Source of the DNA: Plasmodiophora brassicae
Taxonomy: Eukaryota > Endomyxa > Phytomyxea > Plasmodiophorida > Plasmodiophoridae
Reading direction: 5' to 3'
Assembly: GCA_039704465.1 (NCBI GenBank)
Contig: JASFAU010000013.1
Location: forward strand, 248,001-312,000
DNA length: 64,000 nucleotides
In this document: positions 46,496-58,114 of the stretch, piece by piece
How positions within the stretch are numbered: position 1 is the stretch's first letter
How the letters are laid out: each line of letters opens with the position of its first letter
Program-made: the position numbers and the translations under genes
Notes under the pieces: model-generated
What the model was told of the DNA's origin: nothing
Databases searched by the model: none
The model's input: only the letters and a program-made list of their open reading frames with translations

Positions 46496-47418
46496 CAGCA
46501 CTCACCGTCGGCCCAACGCACACGGTGCGGACTCCGCGCAACTTCAACTGTCTTTTCCTTCCAGCCCGCCCAGTTGGCCCTGCGGATACCATTGATCACC
46601 TGCTCCGGAGCGTCGGCGTCGCGGTGGTCTGGCCCGGCAGGGTCTGTGAGAAGAAGAGTTTGAGTCGTGTTTGAGGAAGTACAGGATTATTTCTCAGGGA
46701 TTACATCGCGGACCCTGTCGGGCCACCGCGACACCGACACTCTGAAGCAGGTGATCAATAGTACGTATCACCTTACTCAAGGTCTGCAAAGGTCTAGGCG
46801 CCGATGACCGAGACGGCCATGGAGGTGCTGCTTACGGACTCTTAATCACTTGAATGGCGTTGATCGTAACGTGCCGAAATGGGAATGAAAATGAGTCTAT
46901 GGATTCTTAAGAGCGCCCATGTCCATGCCGCGCGTGGAACCTTGGAACTTTCTCAGCAACACTGCAGTCGTGAGACCTTGCACATTGCAACCTTGCGAGT
47001 AACACTGCGGTCACGGGGCGGAAGCCTGACACGACGATCCCGACCTGCCGCCCGATGACTTGGAGGACTGGCCTGCAGATGTGGTTATCTGGCAGTACTG
47101 GTAGGTGACTATAGGTGCTGAGAAAACCTGCGTCTCGGTCCGCCAGTGTCGGCTATAGTACCAGAGTGTACCAGACTAGGTAGGTACTACCAGTCACGAC
47201 CCGGCAAAGACACCTGAAACCTAAAAATAGAAGTCCGGGTGTGACAACTGGGCAGTCGGCGACGCAGGAGGCAGGTAGGAAACTGCGATTTCAAGACTGG
47301 CGGTCTGGGAAATCACAATCGCCAGATCGGACAATCCCAAAAAACCGTCGGATTTGCCCCCCGACTCCCGAGAGCCCGGCGCCGTGGCCGTACCGCATCG
47401 GGCGCGAGTTAACGTTAC
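46496..47418. other. Intergenic region with an inverted duplicate
   Basis: Bases 46708-46763 (plus) resemble the complement of 46587-46642 over about 55 bases, forming an inverted repeat around 46675. The remainder up to the transporter start has no recognisable gene; 46860-47220 is lower in GC than its surroundings. Confidence 0.5.
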
Positions 47419-48922
47419 ATGGCGAAGCGCAGTGGCGCGGCTGGCCTGGAGCTGGCCGGCGGCGGCGTGCAGCATGAGGCGATCAAGGGCCGGAGCCAGA
47501 TCGCGTTCGTGAAGACGCAGCACCGGTCGGCGCTGCGCGAACACAGGGCGTACGTGTCGCATGCGTCGCTGAACACGACCAAGGGCATCCGCAATGTGGA
47601 CGCCCGGTTCTATGCGGCGCTGGCGCTGACCGTCGTGTATTTCATCGTCGAGGTTGTCGTCGGGTTCATGTTCCATTCCTTGGCGCTTGTCGCCGACGCA
47701 ATGAACATGCTGTCTGATATTATCTCCATGGGGATTGGCCTCTACGCTATCGTCTTGTCCAGAAGACCTGGTATTGCCTCCTATGGCCCACCGCTTCTCT
47801 GTTATCTAACAGTCTGGTCCTGGTTTCCGTAGCCAATGAGAAACTAACATTCGGGTGGATGAGAACCGAAGTTGTCGGCGGCCTCGTCAATGCAACGTTC
47901 ATGCTGTCCATATGCATGACGTTGACGATCGACGCCGTCAAGCTGATCGTTAAGCCCGAAACGGACCTGGCGGAGGATATCGATCTCGTTCTCTGGGTAT
48001 CTGTTGGAGGTCTCGTTGCCAACCTCCTTGGTACGCCGTGGCCTGTCGGCCTCTTTCGCAATGTACTCTGACCCGCGTGTGCGACGATGACAGGGCTATG
48101 GATTCTGGGCACTGGAGCCCCCGATGAGAGACCGTCAGACGCCAAGCCTGCTCGTCGCGACAAAAACATGCAAGGTTGATGTCATGCCTCGATGACGTCT
48201 GTCTATCGTTTTCGTTAACTTGCGCTCTGCAGGTGTTCTACTTCATGTTCTTGGTGACGCTCTTGGATCAGTTGGCGTTATCTGCTCCTCGCTCATCGTC
48301 AAGTTCAGCCAAAGTAACAGGTCGCCCTAGTTGGCGTGACGTGTGAGGATCTCAACGTGCCCTTCCTTGCAGGCCCGAGCCGGTTTCTCGCTGACCCGCT
48401 GTTCACGATTATCATCGTTGTGGTTCTGGCAGCGACGACGTTTCCGCTCATGATGGAATCCATTAAGGTCCTGCTTCAGAGGACTCCAGCCGGCGTCAAC
48501 GTACAGGTCCTTGGGACGGTTGGTCCTGTGTTTGGGGCCCAATGCTGACTGGATGTCATCCGCATAGGAAATCATCGGGAAGCTGCTGGCTGTCGAAGAT
48601 GTTATTGGTATTCACAACTTCCACCTATGGTCTTTGTCCAGCGATTCGACTGTAGCGTCCATGCATGTTACGATGAGGGACGAAGCAAACACGTCCTCTG
48701 TTTTCACCCAACTGAAGGTGCAGTGTTGCGTTTGCTGATAATCGTATCCTGGTATCTGAATAGTTGTCGTAGGCGGTGCTTACTGAGGCGGGAATCGTGA
48801 ACATCACCATCCATCCAGAGTTCCTCGGTGATTCGGTGCCGCCTCCTTCGACACTCGTATCTCAGCAAGATGTCGTTTGCAACCTGGAGCCTTCCAGCCC
48901 CGAAGCCACGGAAAGTACATAA
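47419..48922 (+). CDS. Cation diffusion facilitator (ZnT/SLC30) metal transporter
   Basis: Proton-coupled exporter of Zn2+ or Mn2+. The ATG at 47419 gives a cytosolic leader. Membrane helices begin at FYAALALTVVYFIVEVVVG. TM2 has HSLALVADAMNMLSD, in which the metal-site His is replaced by Asn while the Asp is kept. Later exons give LTFGWMRTEVVGGLVNATFML, DLVLWVSVGGLVANLLG, LLHVLGDALGSVGVI (TM5 His and Asp) and FTIIIVVVLAATTFPLMMESIKVLL. The cytosolic C-terminal domain has VIGIHNFHLWSLSSDSTVASMHV and VNITIHPEFLG. Five or six introns; the stop is at 48920-48922. The usual His-rich loop is not seen. The gene is nearest to the ZnT1/ZnT10 group. Confidence 0.9.
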
Positions 48923-49060
48923 ATATGTTTATGTACGCCATATGCTGTTTGTCGTTGTTTGCGACTCCGTTGTACAATATACGGCGTTCGTACAATTTCT
49001 ACTCATCGCCCCTCTGGGGGGCGTCCGACTCTGCAAAGGTACATACTTCCATGATTTATC

Positions 49061-50288
49061 TCACACTGTGGAACCTGGCATGTCAAAATTATGCTGGTCC
49101 AACGACGACGCGATGTCGTCCGTGGCGATGATCGCGGAGCCGACGATAACCGTAATGTCGTCCTGTTTGCCTCCCTCAGAACATCCCTTGCGATGTTGAA
49201 TACAGTGAAGGTAGAAAGGACTTTTGCGTTTGGCCTTCGATGCATTGTATGCCTGTCGTTCCGTGAAATGAGTTGCCACCCGTTGCGCCCGCCTCACGCC
49301 AAGCGTACCTTCGCAGCAATCGTGCCAGCAAGCTGATCGACAGAGGTCGATGCCACAATGTCGATGATTTCACCCTGCCAAGACAGTCGGATTGTGAGAC
49401 ATGGGGTATGGGATGACACCTGACGACCAACCTCGAACAGGTTGTCCCATAGACCATCAGACGCAGCAATGACAATATCGCCCACCCGGATTTGCTGCGT
49501 TGTCGATTCGGCTTTGTCGACGTCTGAGGACTCTTGATCATCGTGTCTCAGCTGGTAAGGGTAGTTGAACCTAGCGAAAGCCATACGGTGAGTAACGGGA
49601 TGGGGACAGGGTGCACGACAGAGAAGATACTCGTGCTGCTGTTCGGTCGTTCGGGACAGCATCTTCCATTGCTGACCACTGTGGCGCAGGATCATAGCAC
49701 CAGAATCTCCCAAGTTCGTCAGATGCAGCTTTGAACCGCTCAACGTGCCCACTGCATATGGAACGTCAGAAAGATGAAACAAAAGCGCACAACGAAGAGG
49801 TTACGTATCAAGGTCGTCGATCCAGGATATCCTTGCCGCATCACGGCTCGGTGCGCCACCTTAATGGCCGCTTTGTGAGTCAGGCGCGGGTTACTTGATA
49901 TCGTACCAAGAGCCGCGCCAAGGATGGCTCGTGAGAACATTCCCGAATTGATACCCACCGCAGCCCAGCCGCCAACTAAGTCACACAGCCCGTCGGTCAG
50001 AACCGCCAGGGGCTTCTTACTACCGACTTAGATACCGCCGTCAGCGACACCAAACGTGTTCAGTGTGTGGTCCAGAAAGAACGCGTCTTCGCCGCCAGTG
50101 CCCCGCTTGTCGTCATGCGGAATGTTGGCACCGAACAAGTGCAAACGTAACCCTGGCACCGGTGACGTTTTCGACGATGGAGCTAGCTTCACATACGTCA
50201 CCAGCACCATGATGACCATCGACACTGCCAGCAATGCACCCAAAGTTGCTATAACTAGCAACCCGACATGCTTCGACACCGTTTGCAT
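49061..50288 (-). CDS. PP2C-type protein phosphatase, PTC7 family, membrane-anchored
   Basis: Metal-dependent Ser/Thr phosphatase. The ATG (complement of 50286-50288) starts MQTVSKHVGLLVIATLGALLAV, a membrane or mitochondrial anchor. The catalytic domain follows the PTC7 pattern: GEDAFFLD, then across a spliced junction VADGVGGWAAVGINSG, GSTTLILGTLSGSKLHLTNLGDSG (junction checked for phase), IRVGDIVIAASDGLWDNLF, and the C-terminal GGKQDDITVIVGSAI. The Asp residues of ADGVGG, SDGLWD and QDD form the two-metal site. Four or five introns. The stop is at 49061. Yeast Ptc7 acts on coenzyme Q biosynthesis; the role here is inferred only from family. Confidence 0.88.
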
Positions 50289-51025
50289 ATTCAGTGGCCT
50301 AACGGTTACCCGACCGGGCAACAGCGGTCAACGGGAATTGCGCAATCACTTGATCTCCAAACCCCACTCGTACGTCGTACTTATGATCGCCGCCGGTTGG
50401 CAACGTCACCGTTATGACCACGCGCTAAGCGGGCAGTCAGTTGACGATGCAACGACGTCGTCGTCAAGATCACGGCTCACGTCGGCGTCGGCACTCGGCA
50501 GTCGCTCTCGATCCCGTCTCGAACTGCCCGGACCGCGGCAGCGATCTAAATCTGGAACAGGGAGTCCAAGCTGCGGGAATTCGCGGGAAGCTGCGGGAAT
50601 CGCCAATCGGCGGGAAGCCGCGGGAATCCCGAATCTGCCTATGACCAATGTCCTGTCGGCGAATCCGTCATTTCTTTCCATGTCGTCCTTATTGATCCGG
50701 TAAGCGGCAGATGGCACCAACAATGTTTAAGTCACATCGGTGACCGCCGTGGTAGCTCTTTCGAAATTTGCATACCGCGGACCGGCGCAACCGGAGCGCG
50801 CGTCCTGTGTGTGGACGCGGGTGTCAGGCGCCGACATAACAAGTCGGCGCCGGAATAAAGTCCATGCGAGCGGGGACACCCGTGATCGTGACAGCGGAAG
50901 CGTTTGCAAGATAGAATACCTAGAGCCTACGCACGCTCGTACGCCGTTTCGAGCTAACTCACGTTTCAATTACATCTTTACTGTTGACACATCCAGCATC
51001 TACTCGGGCGAAACTGGCCGTAAAC
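50289..51025. other. Intergenic region with a degenerate GC-rich tandem repeat
   Basis: The spacer between the divergent PTC7 and uL4m genes. Bases 50570-50635 contain an imperfect tandem repeat of GCGGGAA-containing units. Open frames across it show only the repeat peptide. No gene recognised. Confidence 0.5.
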
Positions 51026-52088
51026 ATGGTGCGATCAGACCTCAACGGCCCCGTTCGTTTCGACAGGATCGAGTTGCTGCTGCCGGACCGCGCGCGAAGC
51101 GAAGAAGCCTTGCGTGATTCGGATTGCGGGGCGGCCCTGACGGGATCACCCGTCGACATGTTTGGGGGCCGACGGTGGCTGTCGACGACGGCGGTCGCCG
51201 TGACGAAGGCGGCGCGTCCGCCGGTGGAGGCCTGGGTGCACAGCCTGCAGACCGGGCAGCGCACGTCGCTGGTCGAGTTGCCCGGCGAGCTGTTCTCGCA
51301 GGACCTGCGCCGCGATCTGCTGCAGCGCGCCGTGCGCTGGCACCTGGCTGCCATTCGCGGGTGGTCGACCGCCAAGACCAAAGGGCGAGGAGAGGTCGAT
51401 TTAGGACGGCCTGCCATGACTGCTCGCGCCTAACAATGTGGCAGGTGTCCGGGGGTGGTCGGAAGCCACACGCGCAGAAGGGTACTGGGCGCGCCCGGCA
51501 AGGTTCAACGCGGAGCCCCGTCAATCGTGGCGGCGGGCACGCTCATGCGAAGGTGCCCAGGGATTTCTCATTTGACCTGAACAAGAAGGTGGCCGGTCTC
51601 CTCGGTGTGCGGGAACGGGTATCAATGGTTCATGGTGTCAGGTTCGGCGCCTCGCAGTCAGGGTGGCCCTCTCCACGCGATTCCATGAGGGAAACGTAAT
51701 CGTTGTCGACAATGCTGGTAGGATTTTTATATATGTCATCCCGCCACCGCTTTCAACCTAATGGGGTTGCAGTACTCGATACGTACAAGACGAAGGAGGC
51801 GGTTCGCATTCAAGACACGCTTGGCCTCCATAGCGCGCTGATTGTCGCAGGAAACGAGGTCGTAGTAGCCCATGCGTTGCTGTCTGAGCCTGCTGTCATC
51901 TGATCGCCTGCCCATTTCAGCTTGACCGCAACGCAAGGCTTGCGATTCGCAACGTCCCTGGCCTCAACTTGATGAAAGCGCAGTTCGCGAACGTCCTCGA
52001 GATCATCAAGGCCAAGAAACTCGTCCTGACGCTCGAGGCGGTCCACCTTCTACAGGCGCGGCTCTGCGCTGAAATCAAACGTCGCTGA
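51026..52088 (+). CDS. MRPL4: Mitochondrial ribosomal protein uL4m
   Basis: Large-subunit mitoribosomal protein. The ATG at 51026 begins a presequence-like stretch. Family motifs are [22 protein letters not shown], then after splicing the rRNA-binding loop [29 protein letters not shown]..., kept as shorter pieces [14 protein letters not shown] and [11 protein letters not shown], then [11 protein letters not shown]. The C-terminal exon gives [39 protein letters not shown] and the stop at 52086-52088. Several short introns; positions between 51580 and 51900 are approximate. Confidence 0.85.
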
Positions 52089-52496
52089 CATACATCGATA
52101 CAAGCGTCCACCTCATTGCGGACGTATTCGGCAACGAACCGGCAACTTGCATAGTGTAAGGCTGCGGGAGCCTTGACATGGGATCGAGGGTGTGCGCGCT
52201 CTTTCCGCCAACGCGATGAATCGTAAATCGGTAACCGGCTGTACATAGACGCACTGAGACGACGGTCCCCAGTGCCAGTCGTTGCCCGCCGATTCATTGG
52301 CGCCTTCAGACTTGAGGACCCGGGGGAGGGGCGGTCGTAAAAATAGAAGCCGACGTGTCGGGCTGTTACTACGCCCTGAGGTCGACGTTGTTGGGCGGCG
52401 CTGGCGCAGAGGCCGGGCCCACGCCTGTCCCGCCACTTGTTTGTGTCACAGTTGATATCGCGTGGTCGCCGATCGGGCCGTGGGACGTCGACAGCA
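52089..52496. other. Intergenic region
   Basis: Between the uL4m stop and the GDP-mannose dehydratase start. Minus-strand frames are open but carry no conserved sequence. No gene recognised. Confidence 0.5.
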
Positions 52497-53813
<1,317 letters not shown>

Positions 53814-54015
53814 TACCTCTGGCCGCCTTCATCCAGAAGCCAGCTCCTGTCATGATCAGTCCCTGATCTCCATGTCAATACATGCCTGCGCCTATTGTTG
53901 CGCGTAAGACGTATCTGCTAGCCGACACTGGTACGTAGCCAGACGATGGCGAGAGATTTGGATCGATCCCGGGTACACTGCTGGCGATCCTTGTCGTTTA
54001 ACGGCGGTCGGCGTC
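53814..54015. other. Intergenic region
   Basis: A short spacer between the dehydratase and the MORN gene. Nothing recognised. Confidence 0.5.
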
Positions 54016-54669
54016 ATGGGCGACGAAGAGGAGGTTGAGCGCAAGTACGAAGTGCAATTTGATGGCGACGAGGCCAAGCTTCCATTCCTCAGCAAAGACG
54101 GGCAAGCAGCCGGTACGTGCAGTATCAGGTCGTGTTTTCCCGCTTTCCTAAAATCCCTCGTGCTGACAGCCAAATTCGCTAACGGCGACACGTACACCGG
54201 AGCATACGTTGGCGGCAAGAGGCAAGGCCAGGGCGTCTACACCTGGTCGAACCCATCCGCGTCGTACACCGGCGAATGGCAGGCAGGGAAGCGTCATGGA
54301 ACGGGGACGATGACGTATCCAGACAAGAGCAAATACGAAGGCGACTGGGTCGACGGACAACGCCATGGACGGGGACTGTATTCGTACAGCAACGGCGACC
54401 GATTCCTTGGCACCTTCGACAAGGACGTGAAGAACGGCGAAGGCACCTACGTGTACGGGCACGATGGATCGATGATCGCAGGACGCTGGGCGAACGGCAA
54501 GTTGATCAGCGGCCAGTGGACATCGAAAGACGGGACGAAAATGTCGGGCACGTTCAGCGACCACGTGCCCACCGGCGAGGTCCTGTTCGCGTTCCCGAAT
54601 GGCAACCAGATGAGCGGCAGGTTCGATTACGGGCACTGGCAGCCAGGCGTAACGACTGCGTGGGACTAG
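54016..54669 (+). CDS. MORN-repeat protein (radial spoke head 1-like)
   Basis: Two exons; the intron at about 54112-54169 has a GTACGT donor, and the junction reads DGQAAAKFANG. The roughly 198-residue protein holds five to six MORN repeats of about 23 residues (YTGAYVGGKRQGQGVYTW, YTGEWQAGKRHGTGTMTY, YEGDWVDGQRHGRGLYSY, FLGTFDKDVKNGEGTYVY), then degenerate ones. Length and repeat spacing suit RSPH1-like axonemal proteins, but many MORN proteins are not ciliary. A membrane or cytoskeletal scaffold is the safe reading. Confidence 0.8.
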   Translation: MGDEEEVERKYEVQFDGDEAKLPFLSKDGQAAGTCSIRSCFPAFLKSLVLTAKFANGDTYTGAYVGGKRQGQGVYTWSNPSASYTGEWQAGKRHGTGTMTYPDKSKYEGDWVDGQRHGRGLYSYSNGDRFLGTFDKDVKNGEGTYVYGHDGSMIAGRWANGKLISGQWTSKDGTKMSGTFSDHVPTGEVLFAFPNGNQMSGRFDYGHWQPGVTTAWD

Positions 54670-54858
54670 ACGTCTAGCCTGCCGCGAAACAACGATTCCG
54701 TACAGAACCAGAACTTGTGATCCGTCATCCGACTTGTATCTCTGCTTTGTGTATTCGTTGGACATACCTATGGTAGACTGTATCGACGTCGACGCGTGAC
54801 TTGGTGCCGCTTCGGCGGAGTCCGCCACGCAGTCCGACGGTCGTCATTCGCCGCCAGG

Positions 54859-55206
54859 ATGTCTTCTGCTGTGACGAAGCGCCAGATCAGGCGATTACAG
54901 TCGAGGCTGCTGAAAGGGCAGCCGAGCCTGTCGGTGAAGTCTGACAACCGCAAGAAAGCGGTCCAGCTCGGCGGTCGTCTGGAAAAGGAGAAACGCGCGT
55001 TGGAGGAGGCGATGGCACGGTACCAGGAGAACGCCAGGTTCATCATGGCCGAGCACGAGGCCGTTCACAACGACCAAGAGCGAAAACTTCTCAACAAGGT
55101 CTGTGCCTTGATGTTGATCCGGTTCGTAATGGCTGATTTGTACCTGCAGATTGAGGCTCGACTGTCGAAGGTGAAATCGAAACGCACGTTCTGTTCATCA
55201 CCATAA
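54859..55206 (+). CDS. Small coiled-coil protein, unknown
   Basis: ATG at 54859; one intron removed between LLNK and IEARL (GTCTGT donor, CTGCAG acceptor) keeps the frame. It gives roughly 98 highly charged residues with heptad-like helix (RLEKEKRALEEAMARYQENARFI). No family recognised. Confidence 0.55.
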   Translation: MSSAVTKRQIRRLQSRLLKGQPSLSVKSDNRKKAVQLGGRLEKEKRALEEAMARYQENARFIMAEHEAVHNDQERKLLNKVCALMLIRFVMADLYLQIEARLSKVKSKRTFCSSP

Positions 55207-55317
55207 TATAGACGGCTTGTACACCAACGATCCCTCGACGGGTCGATCAGCTCGCTTCGTAGGGTTCCGCAAACCTTCTGTTTCGCCGATCAACCACTCC
55301 TTCTGGTGGCGTTTGCT

Positions 55318-55695
55318 ATGCATGATCGGCCCGGGCCGGCGATTCAACGGCCGATTCCGGGAATCAACATGGCGCAGTGTCGCGAGTCCTGTTTCCCATT
55401 CAACACGTCGCACGGCTGCCAGCAACGTTCCTGCACGTTGCGACACGCGTGCGCGTGGTGCAACGAGGTCGGCCACACGTACGCGTCCTGCACTCAGAAT
55501 GGGCAGCGTCGCCGGGACCGAGCCCTGCCCCCGAATACGCTCGAGCAACGCCGCGTCCATGGCCTAGGTACCGCTCGGCGTCTGGCGCTTCGTAAGAGCA
55601 ACGTCTTCATCGACGACAGCACCTGGCGCGCCCGAATTCAACGGCAACACGAGCCTCCTAGACGTTCAGGTGTGCAATCGGGCCATGGCCTGTGA
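55318..55695 (+). CDS. Small Cys/His-rich zinc-finger protein
   Basis: Intron-free frame of 125 residues from the ATG at 55318. Cysteines and histidines are spaced like a CCCH/CCHC zinc knuckle pair (CRESCFPF...GCQQRSCTLRHAC, CNEVGHTYASC), followed by a basic tail. RNA binding is inferred from this spacing. A second ATG at 55369 (MAQCRESC) could be the true start. Confidence 0.55.
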   Translation: MHDRPGPAIQRPIPGINMAQCRESCFPFNTSHGCQQRSCTLRHACAWCNEVGHTYASCTQNGQRRRDRALPPNTLEQRRVHGLGTARRLALRKSNVFIDDSTWRARIQRQHEPPRRSGVQSGHGL

Positions 55696-55810
55696 ATCTT
55701 GTGATCCGTTGGGTATCCACGCGATTGCCGCTCAATACATACGAGATATCTGGAACGGAGAACGGGCGACATAGGTATCTCTCGTTGTTCCTCGTCGCGG
55801 TCGGGCTCCG

Positions 55811-57571
55811 ATGGCGGGGTTGGCGGCCCGTTGGAAGAAATTGCATCAGACCCTGACGGCGCAGCAGAAGGCGCTGGCGGCCCTGCGCCTGACCGCGTTA
55901 CGCTTCAACATGTCGGCCGACGAGCTCAGCGACCTGGCGTCTCTCATGACGCTCCGGTACCTGCAACCCAACGAGTTCCTGTATAAACCCGGCGACGCAC
56001 CCGCGTACATCGCCCTGATCTCCAAAGGCATCATCAACGTGCGCGTTGCGCCGCTGACGAACGCGGTCGCGCAGCGGACGTCGGGCGAGTTCCTCGGGTA
56101 CGTCGACGAGCACGACGTTCGTGCTGGGCACGAGGTCACCGTCGAAGCCAAGACCGTGGTGCGGCTGTTCGTGCTGGAGGCGAACGCGCTGGCGTCCGTG
56201 TCTGATGACGTCCGCAAGCTGTTGCAGGACCTGGCCGGGTCCCGACTGATCCGCGCCTGCCTCCGTCGCCTGTCGCTGTTCTCGGGCGTGTCGGACGACA
56301 ACCTGCACATGATTGCCCACCTGGTGCACTTCCGGGCGGCCGACCCCGGCCAGGTGCTGATCCGGGAGGCGGATCAGGGCGCGGCCATGTTCATCATGTA
56401 TTCGGGGCGGGCGCAGTGCACGGCGGGGACCGGCGAGTTCGCCATCCCGTTGGACAGCGTTGCCGACGGCGACTACTTCGGCGAGATCGCCTTGCTGATG
56501 GGCATCCCGCGGACGGCGACCGTCACCTGCGACACCAACTGCCTCCTGTTCGAGCTTCGCAGCACCGAGTTCAAGACGATCGTCGACCTGGCGCCGTCGA
56601 TCGAGGCCCCGATCCGGACCCAGATCCAGATCCGGATCGCGAAACAGTTCCGACGGTACAAGGGGCCGTTCTTCGCGTCGCTGTCCGACGAGCAGCTGAT
56701 GGAGATGGGCCCGAAGACGAAGCTCATGTTCGTCCCAGCGAACACGATCGTGTTCAACGAAGGCGACAAGGGCGCCCTGTTCTACATGATCGCGTACGGC
56801 ACCGTCGACGTGTACTGCCAGGCGTCGGAAACGCAGGCGGCCCAGTGCACGAGCCTAGCGGCCGGGTCGTACTTTGGCGAACTGGCGCTGCTGCACGACC
56901 GCCCGAGGAAACGCACGGCCAAGACGGTCACCGACTGCCTGTTCCTGACGCTGGATCGGGCCGACTTCCAGGCCTACTTCAAGGGCGATGATTGCAGGGC
57001 GCGTTCGGCGGCGGCCGTGTTCAAGCTGTCGCAGGTGGGCGGTGACGACGAGATCAGCCCAGACGCCATGCTGTTGGTCGATATCCTGCACCATCCGATC
57101 GGCGTGGAATACCTCATCAATTACTGCAAGAGCGAGATGTCGCAGGAGAACGTCGAATTCTGGATGATGTGCGATCGGTTCGCGCGCGCCAACGTCACCG
57201 ACGAGGAGCGCGCGACGATGGCGAACAAGATATACAGCCAGTACCTGGCGGATTCGGTGGTCAACCTGCCGGCGTACATCCTGGATCAGATCAAGGAGCG
57301 ACTGACGCGGCCGCCCGCCGACAAGCGCATGTACATTCAGGCGCAGAACAACGTGTTCCGCCTGATCGAGTCGGACGTGTACCCGAGGTTCCTGAAGAGC
57401 CCGGCCTACGACGATCTGCGGGCGGTGATCAAGGCGGGCGCGTACCGGTCGGCGCCGGCCATCACGGAGACCAGCCTGCCGAAGGAGACGGAAACAGGCG
57501 CGATAGACGCCATACTCGAAGAAGAACCGATCGTCGTGCAGCCAGGCGAGGCCCGTAATACAATCATGTAG
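55811..57571 (+). CDS. Three cyclic-nucleotide-binding domains plus RGS domain
   Basis: Single exon, 586 residues. Three cNBD folds are visible at about residues 40-140, 155-270 and 285-395. The second has a complete phosphate-binding cassette (GDYFGEIALLMGIPRTATV) with the Glu and Arg that hold the cyclic nucleotide. The third has GSYFGELALLHDRPRKRTA. The first is degenerate (EFLGYVDEHDVRAG) and probably does not bind. The RGS domain at about 415-535 has MLLVDILHHPIGVEYLINYCKSE, QENVEFWMMCDRF and a C-terminal RLIESDVYPRFLKSPAYDDL. This is a single-protein link between cAMP/cGMP and G-alpha regulation. The 3' part was duplicated downstream and then damaged. Confidence 0.9.
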   Translation: MAGLAARWKKLHQTLTAQQKALAALRLTALRFNMSADELSDLASLMTLRYLQPNEFLYKPGDAPAYIALISKGIINVRVAPLTNAVAQRTSGEFLGYVDEHDVRAGHEVTVEAKTVVRLFVLEANALASVSDDVRKLLQDLAGSRLIRACLRRLSLFSGVSDDNLHMIAHLVHFRAADPGQVLIREADQGAAMFIMYSGRAQCTAGTGEFAIPLDSVADGDYFGEIALLMGIPRTATVTCDTNCLLFELRSTEFKTIVDLAPSIEAPIRTQIQIRIAKQFRRYKGPFFASLSDEQLMEMGPKTKLMFVPANTIVFNEGDKGALFYMIAYGTVDVYCQASETQAAQCTSLAAGSYFGELALLHDRPRKRTAKTVTDCLFLTLDRADFQAYFKGDDCRARSAAAVFKLSQVGGDDEISPDAMLLVDILHHPIGVEYLINYCKSEMSQENVEFWMMCDRFARANVTDEERATMANKIYSQYLADSVVNLPAYILDQIKERLTRPPADKRMYIQAQNNVFRLIESDVYPRFLKSPAYDDLRAVIKAGAYRSAPAITETSLPKETETGAIDAILEEEPIVVQPGEARNTIM

Positions 57572-57627
57572 GAGCGGGTCGATACGACGTCCCGTATATT
57601 CCTGCAAACGCCTGGACCGCGCTATTC

Positions 57628-57725
57628 CGAGTACCTACTTCAGCAGGTTGACGAGCTTGGGCGCCATCTGCGGTTGCCGTTACCGAACCAGGCGGATGGT
57701 GTCGGGCGCGGCGACGCACACAGGC
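57628..57725 (-). pseudogene. Remnant of bc1 hinge-protein gene: last exon and intron only
   Basis: Matches 59393-59483 closely: MAPKLVNLLK plus stop on the minus strand, and the intron up to its GTGCGT donor. The homology stops exactly where exon 1 should begin, and the upstream sequence is unrelated. It is a broken copy left by the duplication. Confidence 0.75.
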
Positions 57726-57980
57726 ATAATCCCTACATGTATGCCACGATGGAAGGGCGACGCACGCCAGTAGTGGGGCGACGTGTGCACTTGGACTCGG
57801 CCGATCCAGACGATATATGCACGTTTCTGTCGCGATGTCGCTAGTAATGCATGTCGCCTGGATTCGCACACAGCTGCTTGCCGTCGACAACACTCTCTGT
57901 CAGTCTGATCGACCTGGGCGTGCATGATCGCCATTTGGTTTACTGTCTATGGAACAACCTCCTCTATGGAAAATGTCCGA

Positions 57981-58114
57981 TAAGACGGCCTCAGTGATGT
58001 ACTGATAAGACCCCCTTTGGGAAGCGTGGCGGTGAATGCTTTCCCGGTGGACAGTGCATTCACCCCCACGCTTCCCAAAGGGGGTCTTATCAGTACATCA
58101 CTGAGGCCGTCTTA
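57981..58114. mobile_element. 134-bp foldback (MITE-like) element
   Basis: Arms 57981-58039 and 58056-58114 are inverted copies with one mismatch in 59, around a 16-nt loop. Ends are TAAGACGG/CCGTCTTA. The trinucleotide CGA flanks both ends, a likely 3-bp target duplication; TA-type boundaries are the alternative. Each arm contains CTGATAAGACCCC, also present at 7168-7180 inside the pogo-like element. Confidence 0.85.

Noticed and set aside
50412..50723. Minus-strand open frame with GIPAAS repeat peptide
   Set aside because: Explained by a short GC-rich tandem repeat in the DNA.
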